Below, in pieces: positions 27,029-35,195 of a DNA stretch of 64,000 nucleotides. Location: positions 2,138,230 to 2,202,229 of the forward strand of contig NZ_CM001775.1 of assembly GCF_000332235.1 (NCBI RefSeq), given 5' to 3'. This DNA is from Geminocystis herdmanii PCC 6308. GTDB lineage: Bacteria > Cyanobacteriota > Cyanobacteriia > Cyanobacteriales > Cyanobacteriaceae. The first letter of the stretch is position 1. Each line of letters starts with the position of its first letter. The translations under genes were made by a program, and so were the position numbers. The notes below the pieces were generated by a model that saw only the letters and a list, made by a program, of their open reading frames with translations, made no database searches and was not told the DNA's origin.

Positions 27029-27075
27029 GTTTATAATGATGACTTTAGCCATTAAATAAGGGTTAAAACCTACGA
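27029..27075. repeat. Degenerate copy of the GTTTGTAGT-type dispersed repeat
   Basis: GTTTATAATGATGACTTTAG and GGGTTAAAACCTACGAAC correspond to the two arms of the element at 20,350-20,424, with a shorter middle. Confidence 0.6.
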
Positions 27076-27154
27076 ACAAATCAAAAATCTTTCCAGTAAT
27101 TGCTATATTATTCATGACAGATTATTTTTATTTCTAGGCTTATTCTTAACAACT

Positions 27155-28297
27155 ATGGAAATTACCCGTTATCTTATCCCATTTTATCAACCAGATATAG
27201 ATCAATGGTCATTAGAAGCAAGATTGTTGCGGTGGCTAACTTTTTTATGGTTATTAATCGGTTTAATTGCCTTATTTTCTGCCTCCTATGCCGTGGGTTT
27301 AGATGAGTCTAACGATGGTTGGTATTATTTTAAACGTCAAGCATTTTGGATGATAATGGGCTTAATTTCCTTGAAAATAATCATTCAATTACCCCTGAAA
27401 TTAATCTTACAATATGCCCCTTGGTTTTATCTGGCAATTTTAACTTTAATTATTGGCACAGTGATCGGTTTAGGGCAAAATATTAATGGTGCAGAAAGAT
27501 GGATTGCTATAGGACCAATTCAAATTCAACCGTCAGAATTACTTAAACCGTTTCTTGTCTTACAAGGGGCGGTGATTTTTGCAGGTTGGCAAAGATTACC
27601 TTGGAAAGTTAAAGGTACATGGTTAGGGATTTTTGCTTTTACCCTAGTTTGTATTTTAAAACAACCTAATTTGAGTACGACTGCTTTATGTGGGATGACT
27701 TTATGGTTTATGGCTTTAGCGGCGGGGTTGCCTTATATACAGCTGTTGGCAACGGCGATGATGGGTATGGTGGCGGCTTCCGTGAGTGTGGCGATTAATC
27801 CGTATCAGCTAAAACGTATTGTATCATTTACTGACCCTTGGAAAGATGCACGAGGTGACGGTTATCAGTTAATACAAAGTTTACTCGCTATTGGTTCGGG
27901 AGGGGAGTTTGGGGTTGGTTTTGGGATGTCTCAACAGAAGCTGTTTTATCTACCTTTTCAATATACTGATTTTATTTTTGCGGTGTTTGCGGAGGAGTTT
28001 GGTTTTATGGGTAGTGTGATTCTAATTTTAATGGTGATGACCTATGCTACGATCGCACTCTCAGTAATTTTAAAATGTCAACATCCCATTAAAAGATTAA
28101 TTGCGGTGGGAGTGATGATGATTTTAGTAGGGCAATCTTTACTCAATATTGGTGTTAATATTGGCGCTTTACCTACCACTGGTTTACCTTTTCCTTTGTT
28201 GAGTTATGGCGGTAGTTCGGTGATGAGTAGTTTAATTTTAGCAGGTTTATTGATTAGAGTTGCGATCGAAACCCAAGAACAAATAATGGAGAATTGA
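27155..28297 (+). CDS. ftsW: Septal peptidoglycan polymerase FtsW (SEDS family)
   Basis: This 380-residue protein has about ten membrane helices. SEDS signatures are visible: NGAERWIAIGPIQIQPSELL, DPWKDARGDGYQLIQSLLAI, and the C-terminal GALPTTGLPFPLLSYGGSS, which fits FtsW better than RodA. It polymerises lipid II glycan strands at the division site with a class B PBP. It stands alone, with STRR repeats after the stop. Confidence 0.92.
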   Translation: MEITRYLIPFYQPDIDQWSLEARLLRWLTFLWLLIGLIALFSASYAVGLDESNDGWYYFKRQAFWMIMGLISLKIIIQLPLKLILQYAPWFYLAILTLIIGTVIGLGQNINGAERWIAIGPIQIQPSELLKPFLVLQGAVIFAGWQRLPWKVKGTWLGIFAFTLVCILKQPNLSTTALCGMTLWFMALAAGLPYIQLLATAMMGMVAASVSVAINPYQLKRIVSFTDPWKDARGDGYQLIQSLLAIGSGGEFGVGFGMSQQKLFYLPFQYTDFIFAVFAEEFGFMGSVILILMVMTYATIALSVILKCQHPIKRLIAVGVMMILVGQSLLNIGVNIGALPTTGLPFPLLSYGGSSVMSSLILAGLLIRVAIETQEQIMEN

Positions 28298-28330
28298 GAA
28301 TTAAGAATTAAGAATTAAGAATTAAGAATG
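28290..28330. repeat. Heptamer tandem array (GAATTAA)n
   Basis: About four tandem copies of the 7 bp unit lie directly after the ftsW stop. Confidence 0.8.
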
Positions 28331-28406
28331 GAGAAGGTCGAATGGAAAATTATTAACTATTTTCACTCAAAAAAACTATAATTTCTTATCACCAATAACA
28401 ATAAAT

Positions 28407-29108
28407 ATGAAAATCCAAAAATTTTTGATCTATGTTTGCTGTGTTGTCATAGCGATAGGGTTTTTTTCCTTCGGATTAAAAGCACAATCCCTTGATAAAT
28501 CAGCACCATCAATCATTAAAAATGGGGAGCAAGTTGAGGCTTTTCTTCCTGATTCCGTCAAAGAATCCGAACTTTTTACGAAAACGAATATTTCCATTTT
28601 GAAACAACCTATAGTAATCAGTGCCGACATGGATTCGAGTAAACCCATGAGATTCGCTTGTGAACCTAGAGATGTGGAAGTGTATAATTATGATGCTGGA
28701 GTGGTTGCATATTGTCGTAAGAAAAATTTTCCCATTGCCCAAAATGATTCTGCACGGGTGGAAATCAAAGCTGGTGCTTCTCGTACTCCTCATTGGCACG
28801 ATACTTGGGAAGAACAAGTTTTGTTGTCGGGTAAAGCAAAAACCGTTGTTATTGATACGAAAGGCAAGGTTTATGAAGAAATTTTAGAACCGGGCAATAT
28901 CTTCTTTGTACCACAAGGGTGGACACATTGGTCCGAAGCGGTAGGGGATGAAACTGCTAATTTTCTGTTAATTTTCCCTGCGGGATTTCAAACTTTTGAG
29001 TTAAGTGATGCCATCGTCAATTTAAACCCCAGATTGATGGAATCAATTATTGGGCTGAAATTATCTGATTTCAAACAAAATAAAGATGCGATCGTCAGAT
29101 TGAAATAA
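28407..29108 (+). CDS. Secreted cupin-domain protein
   Basis: This 233-residue protein has an N-terminal signal peptide or anchor (IYVCCVVIAIGFFSFGLKA). The cupin barrel at ~125-205 has a metal site TPHWHDTWEEQ (His-x-His and Glu) and the second-motif region PGNIFFVPQGWTHW. A Cys lies just before the barrel (VVAYCRKK). Ligand and reaction are unknown. It stands alone. A 28 bp palindrome follows 34 bp after the stop. Confidence 0.82.
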   Translation: MKIQKFLIYVCCVVIAIGFFSFGLKAQSLDKSAPSIIKNGEQVEAFLPDSVKESELFTKTNISILKQPIVISADMDSSKPMRFACEPRDVEVYNYDAGVVAYCRKKNFPIAQNDSARVEIKAGASRTPHWHDTWEEQVLLSGKAKTVVIDTKGKVYEEILEPGNIFFVPQGWTHWSEAVGDETANFLLIFPAGFQTFELSDAIVNLNPRLMESIIGLKLSDFKQNKDAIVRLK

Positions 29109-29142
29109 TTGAAATAATAGACTTCTTGCAAAAATCGAGTAA

Positions 29143-29170
29143 GTAGGGGCATAAGGCCTTATGCCCCTAC
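29143..29170. repeat. 28 bp perfect palindrome (GTAGGGGCATAAGG and its complement)
   Basis: GTAGGGGCATAAGG is followed directly by its exact reverse complement. It is the same length and general pattern as the palindrome at 20,267-20,294, with substitutions matched on both arms. It lies between the convergent cupin and HicB-like genes. Confidence 0.9.
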
Positions 29171-29204
29171 ATAAGTAATGAGTTAACAATCAAAATCTTT
29201 CACC

Positions 29205-29411
29205 CTAATTTTTTGATGGTTGATTAGGTATTTTATTTAATTTTTGGCAATCTTCTAAATATTCATCAATAACGTTATGGAAAGATTGTTGTAATTCATC
29301 GACAGAAATTCCATCAAACATGATAATATCCTTGATATTGATAACTCGTCCGACAAAAATACGCTCGAACTCATCGTATTCAATAACGGCTTCATATCCT
29401 TTATATTTCAT
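29205..29411 (-). CDS. HicB-like antitoxin family protein without an adjacent HicA
   Basis: This 68-residue protein (MKYKGYEAVIEYDEFERIFV, then GISVDELQQSFHNVIDEYLE) matches the short HicB-like family. No HicA-like frame lies on either side. It starts 3 bp after the DUF309 gene, so the two are probably one transcript. It may be an orphan antitoxin, a regulator, or a decayed TA remnant. Confidence 0.8.
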   Translation of the reverse strand: MKYKGYEAVIEYDEFERIFVGRVINIKDIIMFDGISVDELQQSFHNVIDEYLEDCQKLNKIPNQPSKN

Positions 29412-29414
29412 AAC

Positions 29415-29819
29415 TTAATCCCTCATTAAAGTTTGGATGTGAGGTAAAGTCAGGTTATTTTCTAGTTGATGATTAATTAATTTTGTATAAAATTCTTTTA
29501 CATCGTCGGGATTAATATGCTGTAAGGTAGTTAACAATTCATAGCTATTTTCCGTTAACTTAGTTACATCAACATTATCGTAATCTGGTTCATATTCCCC
29601 TAATTTTCTTAAGCCTTCCCCTAATAAAATAACAGCGCCTTTCCAATTTCCGTTACTCAAATGATAACAACCGACAGATATTTGTAAAATTCCTTGATAA
29701 AATTTCTTATCAGGTTCGATCGAATCCATCCAGATTTCTTCTAAAGTGTCATGACAAGCGTAAAATTCCTGTCGATTAAATTCCTCTATCCCTTTCTTTA
29801 AAAATTCATTCATTTTCAA
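29415..29819 (-). CDS. DUF309 family protein
   Basis: This 134-residue helical protein has the family signature FYACHDTLEEIWM with conserved His, Asp and Glu, then FYQGILQISVGCYHLSNGNW and GAVILLGEGLRKL. The conserved acidic and His residues suggest a metal site, but the function is unknown. The start codon is ATG at 29819; a second ATG lies two codons further in. It is divergent from the ClC gene and coupled with the HicB-like gene. Confidence 0.87.
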   Translation of the reverse strand: MKMNEFLKKGIEEFNRQEFYACHDTLEEIWMDSIEPDKKFYQGILQISVGCYHLSNGNWKGAVILLGEGLRKLGEYEPDYDNVDVTKLTENSYELLTTLQHINPDDVKEFYTKLINHQLENNLTLPHIQTLMRD

Positions 29820-29847
29820 TCATTGATCATTTATAGTTAATAATATC

Positions 29848-29893
29848 TTTCAATTCCCCAATTCCCCAATTCCCTAATTCCCCAATCCTCAAT
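29848..29893. repeat. Octamer tandem array (AATTCCCC)n
   Basis: About five copies of the 8 bp unit, some imperfect, lie between the divergent DUF309 and ClC genes. Confidence 0.8.
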
Positions 29894-29919
29894 CCCTGTC
29901 CACTTTTTTTTCCAGAAAA

Positions 29920-32532
29920 ATGATCAACCAGTGGCAAGAATGGTTCAAATCTCAACACTTCGGCAGACGATCGATCTCTACTCGTTATGCTTTAATGGAG
30001 GCGTGTTTAATCGGTATTTTCTCAGGTTTAGCCGCTTTATTCCTCAAAGAAGGAATTAATTTTCTGGGCAGTTATCGCCTTCAATTAGTTAATCAATGGG
30101 GTGCGATCGCAGTTTTGCCCTTATTTGGTTTAATTTTAGGTAGTTTAGCAGGATTATTAGTAGAAAACGTTTCCCCCGAAGCAGGAGGAGGAGGTATCCC
30201 CCAAATTAAAGCCGCCCTTGCTAGATATAAAATTCCCCTCACTTTAAAGGTTGCTGTTGTTAAATTAATTGGTACAATCTTAGTACTAGGAGCAGGGTTA
30301 ACCTTGGGGCGTAGAGCACCTACAGTGCATATAGGAGCGGCATTAGCTGGGGAATTAACCCGTTTTGTACCCACATCCCCCGAACATCGTAGGCAGATGA
30401 TAGCCGCTGGTGCTGCCGCAGGATTAGCCGCAGGGTTTAATACTCCCATTGCGGGAGTGATGTTTGTGGTAGAAGAATTGATGCGGGATGTGTCTAACTT
30501 AACTCTTGAGACTGCGATCGTAGCATCTTTTACCGGGGCAGTAGTATCTTTAGTTTTACAATCCTCAAACTTAAAACTTTCGGAGGGAGTCTTTTCCGCC
30601 GAAAACCTGAGCTTTCTTCCCCAAGAGATACCCTTTTATCTGTTTTTAGGTATTATTGCAGGAATTTTAGGCGCAGTGTTTAACCGCAGTGTGTTATTTA
30701 GTCTTCAATGGAATCAAAAACTGAAAATTCCCCTTTATGTGCGCATCGGAGTCGCAGGATTAATCTCAGGTATTGTTATCTCCTTTTTACCGACATTTTT
30801 TCGAGATAACGCAGGATTAAAAGACTTTTTGATTCGGGGTGAATTAGATTGGCAAGAAACCGCCCTAGTTTTTTTAGCCCATTATATCTTAACCATCATC
30901 GCCGCAGGATCAGGCGCACCGGGAGGATTATTCGCCCCAGCCTTGATTATGGGTTCGGCTTTAGGCTATTTGGTAGGGGATTTAGAATGGTATTTATCAG
31001 GTACTAGCTCTGTATCTACCTTTGCATTAGTGGGTATGGGCGCATTATTTACAGGGGTTGTCAGAGTACCCATTACAGCGATTATCATTGTCTTTGAGCT
31101 AAACGCCAATTTTAACCTCGTTTTACCCTTAATGATTAGTTGTGCCGTGGCTTATGTTAGTGCTGAAACCTTTGAAAAAGGCTCAGTCTATCAACATTTA
31201 CTCCGCGCTATGGGTATGGAGTTAAAAGAAGAAACTAACGATACTCAAAGCCATTTTTTGAGCAATCTCACCGCTACAGATGTCATGCAAACTCAAGTAG
31301 AAACGGTGTCATCAAGTTTAACCATTCCAGAAGTGTTGGAATTAATGACAGTTTCCCATCATCGAGGTTTTCCCGTGGTAAATGAGGAGGGATTAGTAGG
31401 AATTATCACTCAATCGGATTTAGTGAAAGTTGATGCTAGTAATAATCAGGTAACGGTAGAAGAAATCATGACAACAAATCCTATTACCGTTAAAGCCAAT
31501 GCTTCTTTAAGTGATGTGATGTACCTGTTTAGTCGTTACCAATTATCCCGTATTCCCGTTTTACAAGATAGCCGTTTAGTGGGTATTATCACTCGTACAG
31601 ATATTATTCGAGCTGAAGTTAAAGAGTTGAAAGGGGATACCACTTTTAAGCCTCAACCTGCCTATACTATCTATCAAACTTCTTCTCCTGCTATTGGTAA
31701 GGGTTGTATGTTAGTACCCATCGCCGAAGAAGACGACTTCCGAGGATTGTTTAAGGTTGCCCTTGCCATCGCACGATACTATCAATATGAGATTGAATTT
31801 GTGCAGGTGATTAAAATTGCAAAACATCAAGACCCACGCACTACAAAAGTAGATGTTCGATCGAGCCGTCATTTGATGCACAATTTAGAGAGAATGGGGA
31901 GGAAAACGAAAATTTCCGTTCATACCAAGATCGTAGTAGGGCATTTTCGCAGTAAAATTGTCATGGATATAGTCAAAACTCGACACATTAACTTACTCTT
32001 GATGGGATGGAAACAAAAGGGAGATTCGGAAGAATTTATTTTCTCTCGTCTCATTGATAGCCTGATTAATCAAGCGCCCTGTGAGTTAATTCTTGTCAAA
32101 TTAGGTAATGAAGTATCCTATCCCAATAGTGGTAAAGGTAGTTTTTTAGTACCAACGGCAGGAGGACCAAATGCCCAAGAAGGTTTAAAATTATTACCAG
32201 CCTTTCTCGGGGTTTATTCTCAGGAAAAATTACCTCCAGTATATTTAGCGAAAGTGCATTCTCCAGAGAAAACCCAGATTGATTTAAGAAACCTTCATTT
32301 AGCCGTAAAAAAATTAAGAAATTTAGTCACCACAGAAGTACAACCGATGATTATTTCTTCTCCTTCGGTGGTTTCCGCCATTCTCCATCTTTCTCAATCT
32401 CAAAATGCTGAGTTGGTGATATTGGGGGCATCCAGAGAAAGTTTATTACAACAAGCATGGTATGGTAATATTCCAGAATCGATCGCCACCAAACTAGATA
32501 CAACAGTAATTATTATTAGACTTCCCGATTAG
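29920..32532 (+). CDS. ClC-type anion channel/transporter with CBS and USP domains
   Basis: Residues ~20-430 are a ClC membrane domain with the three ion-path motifs in modified form: GGGIPQIKA (~90; the usual Ser of GSGIP is Gly), GRRAPTVHIG (130-139; the gating Glu of GREGP is Arg) and GSGAPGGLFAPALIMG (~330). A CBS pair follows (~445-560), then two universal-stress-protein-like domains (~585-710 and ~715-870) with small-residue loops such as VILGASRES. Total length is 870. The altered filter suggests channel-like or different ion behaviour; the CBS and USP domains suggest nucleotide-dependent control. Confidence 0.9.
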   Translation: MINQWQEWFKSQHFGRRSISTRYALMEACLIGIFSGLAALFLKEGINFLGSYRLQLVNQWGAIAVLPLFGLILGSLAGLLVENVSPEAGGGGIPQIKAALARYKIPLTLKVAVVKLIGTILVLGAGLTLGRRAPTVHIGAALAGELTRFVPTSPEHRRQMIAAGAAAGLAAGFNTPIAGVMFVVEELMRDVSNLTLETAIVASFTGAVVSLVLQSSNLKLSEGVFSAENLSFLPQEIPFYLFLGIIAGILGAVFNRSVLFSLQWNQKLKIPLYVRIGVAGLISGIVISFLPTFFRDNAGLKDFLIRGELDWQETALVFLAHYILTIIAAGSGAPGGLFAPALIMGSALGYLVGDLEWYLSGTSSVSTFALVGMGALFTGVVRVPITAIIIVFELNANFNLVLPLMISCAVAYVSAETFEKGSVYQHLLRAMGMELKEETNDTQSHFLSNLTATDVMQTQVETVSSSLTIPEVLELMTVSHHRGFPVVNEEGLVGIITQSDLVKVDASNNQVTVEEIMTTNPITVKANASLSDVMYLFSRYQLSRIPVLQDSRLVGIITRTDIIRAEVKELKGDTTFKPQPAYTIYQTSSPAIGKGCMLVPIAEEDDFRGLFKVALAIARYYQYEIEFVQVIKIAKHQDPRTTKVDVRSSRHLMHNLERMGRKTKISVHTKIVVGHFRSKIVMDIVKTRHINLLLMGWKQKGDSEEFIFSRLIDSLINQAPCELILVKLGNEVSYPNSGKGSFLVPTAGGPNAQEGLKLLPAFLGVYSQEKLPPVYLAKVHSPEKTQIDLRNLHLAVKKLRNLVTTEVQPMIISSPSVVSAILHLSQSQNAELVILGASRESLLQQAWYGNIPESIATKLDTTVIIIRLPD

Positions 32533-32708
32533 ACAGGGAGAGGGCGAGGCTGTTTTATTCTCAAATTTTTGGTTAAGAGAAAGTAATAAATAATGAGTCT
32601 GAGGGGCGACAATTAAGCTAAACAGAGGGGATCAGTAAGGGATTTAAGATGATAATCTGTATAAAGATGAGATATTTTCAGTTTTTATATTAATTGCTAT
32701 AAAAAAAA

Positions 32709-32840
32709 ATGTTTCAACTTCCCCAATTTTATCAGGATCATTTAAAAAATCAGTTTAATTTACCTCAATATTTAACTCTTTGTCTTTTAGTTCAAAATCT
32801 TAAAACTGTTATCCGCATTTATTCCTACATCTCCTCGTAA
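32709..32840 (+). pseudogene. IS4-family-like transposase, N-terminal fragment
   Basis: ATG at 32709 starts MFQLPQFYQDHLKNQFNLPQ, the usual beginning of a cyanobacterial IS4-type transposase group. It reaches ISS-stop after 43 codons. The catalytic DDE part is absent and the following ~95 bp to ispE shows no continuation I can align. The rest of the 32,533-32,936 gap has no other clear feature. Confidence 0.6.
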
Positions 32841-32936
32841 GATAATTTCTACATTTGCCCATGCTTTTTTCAACCGCCATAATAACCATGAAATAAACTT
32901 AATTGTTGCCCCAAGAATAAAAGTTACACAGATATT

Positions 32937-33884
32937 TTAATGTTCGATCGACACAATACCATGAGGACACATTTGGGCTACCCAAAAATGGAGATTAGGA
33001 TCATTAATACTATTTTGCACTTTTTGGACGATCGAGTTGGCTTCTTTTTCTGTAGTACATAAAGCAAAAACCGTTGGGCCTGATCCAGACATCATCGAAC
33101 CCAATACATTTTCTTGCTTAAAGGCAGTTATAAGCTCTGATACCGCAGGATATTCAGGTAAAACGATTTTTTCAAGGTCATTATATAATAGTCGCCCTAT
33201 TGCCTCAGTATCTTTGGCTGTAATCGCTTTCACCAATTCTCCACTGTGTACTTTATGAGTGCGACTTTTCGCTTCTTCCCCATCAGAAACATAAAGATGG
33301 TTATACTGTTCTCGATAGCTATTATAAGCCCAAGGGGTAGAAACTCCTAAATTACTATATTTAGCAAGGATAACCCATATATCCGTTAAATCCGACAAAG
33401 GCTCAATTTCTTCCCCTCTTCCTGTGGCGATCGAAGTACCTCCAGATATACAAAAAGGCACATCCGAACCTAACAAACTCCCTAATTCTCGTAATTCTGG
33501 TTGTGTTAGTCCTAATGACCACATTAAATTAATGCCGACTAATACACCAGCGCCATTCGTTGAGCCTCCCGCAAGTCCTGCGGCTACAGGGATATTTTTT
33601 TCTATGGTAATATCCACTCCGCCAAAATTTCGTGCCGATTGGGGGTATTTTTTCTGCATTAAAGCCACGGCTTTATAGGCTAAGTTGCTATCATCTAAAG
33701 GTACTTGCGGATTTTGACAATATAACCGTATTTTATCTGTACCATTTGCCCGTATATGAATTATATCTCCTAAATTGACACTTTGCATAATCATCACCAA
33801 TTCGTGATAACCGTCGGCTCGATCGCCTATAATTTCTAAGTGTAGATTAATTTTAGCAGGGGCAAATAAGGAGTAAGATTGCAT
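32937..33884 (-). CDS. ispE: 4-diphosphocytidyl-2-C-methyl-D-erythritol kinase
   Basis: This 315-residue GHMP-family kinase phosphorylates CDP-ME in the MEP pathway to isoprenoids, which supplies carotenoids, phytol and quinones. Signatures are APAKINLHLEI at the start, the ATP loop PVAAGLAGGSTNGAG, and the third motif GSMMSGSGPTVFAL near the C-terminus. Length is normal. It is divergent from the DUF3288 gene, with a heptamer array between. dxr of the same pathway lies 13 kb away. Confidence 0.96.
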   Translation of the reverse strand: MQSYSLFAPAKINLHLEIIGDRADGYHELVMIMQSVNLGDIIHIRANGTDKIRLYCQNPQVPLDDSNLAYKAVALMQKKYPQSARNFGGVDITIEKNIPVAAGLAGGSTNGAGVLVGINLMWSLGLTQPELRELGSLLGSDVPFCISGGTSIATGRGEEIEPLSDLTDIWVILAKYSNLGVSTPWAYNSYREQYNHLYVSDGEEAKSRTHKVHSGELVKAITAKDTEAIGRLLYNDLEKIVLPEYPAVSELITAFKQENVLGSMMSGSGPTVFALCTTEKEANSIVQKVQNSINDPNLHFWVAQMCPHGIVSIEH

Positions 33885-33890
33885 AAGTAA

Positions 33891-33955
33891 TGGAGAATGG
33901 AGAATTGAGAATTGAGAATGGAGAATGGAGAATGGAGAATGGAGAATGGAGAATT
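33891..33955. repeat. Heptamer tandem array (GGAGAAT)n
   Basis: About eight tandem copies of GGAGAAT, some as TGAGAAT, lie between divergent ispE and the DUF3288 gene. Confidence 0.88.
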
Positions 33956-33996
33956 AACACCTATTACCTATTACCTAACACTTAACATCTAAAATC

Positions 33997-34278
33997 ATGA
34001 GTATAGATCAAAAACACCCTTTAGGACATATCGATCGAGAAATCATCAAAAAAATATTTGTTGAGGGTAAAACTGATTATAACTTAGCAGAGGTAGCAAG
34101 ATTAAAAATTCGTTACCAAAATTTCCCCGGGGCGCGAGATATTCAGTATGATTTAGATACGATCGTTAAAGAGTGGGATATGACAGAAGAAGAACTATTC
34201 AGTAAAGCTAGAAGTTTACACAGTTCAGGATCAATATACCGTAAACCGTCCCAAGAAGATCAAGAAGATTGGAGTTAA
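33997..34278 (+). CDS. DUF3288 family protein
   Basis: This 93-residue protein shows the cyanobacterial DUF3288 pattern: DQKHPLGHIDREI, then DYNLAEVARLKIRYQNFPGA and a C-terminal helix. It is soluble and charged, with no enzyme motif. The family is almost confined to cyanobacteria and has no known function. It stands alone. Confidence 0.85.
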   Translation: MSIDQKHPLGHIDREIIKKIFVEGKTDYNLAEVARLKIRYQNFPGARDIQYDLDTIVKEWDMTEEELFSKARSLHSSGSIYRKPSQEDQEDWS

Positions 34279-34464
34279 TCATTAAGATTAATTACAACAT
34301 TGCAAAAGTTTTATACTTGTGAAGGCTATAGCTTTGTATTACAAAAAATATTATTGCCCATTCCCTATTTTCATCAATATCAAATTATTCCCATGGTTCG
34401 TATAATCAGAATCAAAAGCGTTTACAATAAATATATGAATTATCTTAGGGGTTAATAAATTGTC

Positions 34465-34683
34465 ATGCAAAAATTGTTAGCAATCTATGAAAATGGATTA
34501 TTACGTCCTTTAAACAATCCTAATTTACCAGAAAACACTAAAGTTAATATAGTAATTGAAAGTAATGTAACTTTACCTCACTCATTATCACAATTTGCTG
34601 GTATTCTTAGTGATCAAGAAGCTGAAGAAATAGAAAATATTATTAATCAAGAATTTAACATTGTTAATAATGATGAATGGTAA
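34465..34683 (+). CDS. VapB-type antitoxin, AF2212-like (DUF104)
   Basis: This 72-residue protein begins MQKLLAIYENGLLRPLNNPN, the typical AF2212/DUF104 N-terminus, and has an acidic helical C-terminus (LSDQEAEEIENIINQEF) that would occupy the toxin active site. Its end overlaps the start of the PIN-domain gene by about 11-14 bases, a standard toxin-antitoxin arrangement. Confidence 0.83.
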   Translation: MQKLLAIYENGLLRPLNNPNLPENTKVNIVIESNVTLPHSLSQFAGILSDQEAEEIENIINQEFNIVNNDEW

Positions 34684-35068
34684 TGTCAATATTGCACTAG
34701 ATACATCCGTTGTAATTCGTTATTTAAACGGTAATTTAGAAATAGTTAATTATATTGTACAATATTCAACTATTATTCTTCCCGTAACCGTAGTTGGGGA
34801 GTTAATATTTGGTGCTGAAAATTCAGCGAAAAAATTAACAAATTTAACAAAATATTTGCAATTTATTGATGCTTGTATTGTTTTACCAATGGGAAGAAAA
34901 ACTGCAGAAATTTATGCTCAAACTCGTTTTCAATTAAAGCAAAAAGGAAAACCAATACCTGAAAATGATATTTGGATTGCTTCCCAATGTATAGAAAATA
35001 ACTGGATTTTAGTCACTTGTGATAGTGATTTTACTTATATCGATGGTTTATCTATTCAACAATGGTAA
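34673..35068 (+). CDS. vapC: VapC-type PIN-domain toxin
   Basis: This PIN nuclease of about 131 residues has conserved acidic residues in ALDTSVVIRYLNGN (first Asp), VVGELIFGAE (Glu), ENDIWIASQC (Asp) and VTCDSDF (Asp). VapC toxins cleave tRNA or rRNA and are blocked by VapB. I prefer the ATG at 34673 (MNGNVNIALD) or 34670; the TTG at 34661 is less likely. All catalytic positions seem present, so the toxin may be active. Confidence 0.85.
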   Translation: MNGNVNIALDTSVVIRYLNGNLEIVNYIVQYSTIILPVTVVGELIFGAENSAKKLTNLTKYLQFIDACIVLPMGRKTAEIYAQTRFQLKQKGKPIPENDIWIASQCIENNWILVTCDSDFTYIDGLSIQQW

Positions 35069-35195
35069 ATTAAAATTTTAGATGAAAACTTTGGATATAT
35101 TTTGATCATGTATCAATATTTTTTATTATTTGTAATTTATATTCTCCTATCCAATCCCTATATAATAGTAAATTGCCTATTTATAGATAATTTTT

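Noticed and set aside
28509-28817. Minus-strand 102-codon frame in the cupin gene
   Set aside because: The plus strand has a signal peptide and cupin metal motif; the antisense frame has neither RBS nor domain.
30093-30449. 118-codon minus-strand frame inside the ClC gene
   Set aside because: It is antisense to the most conserved part of ClC, is Pro/Ala-rich, and shows no RBS or family match.
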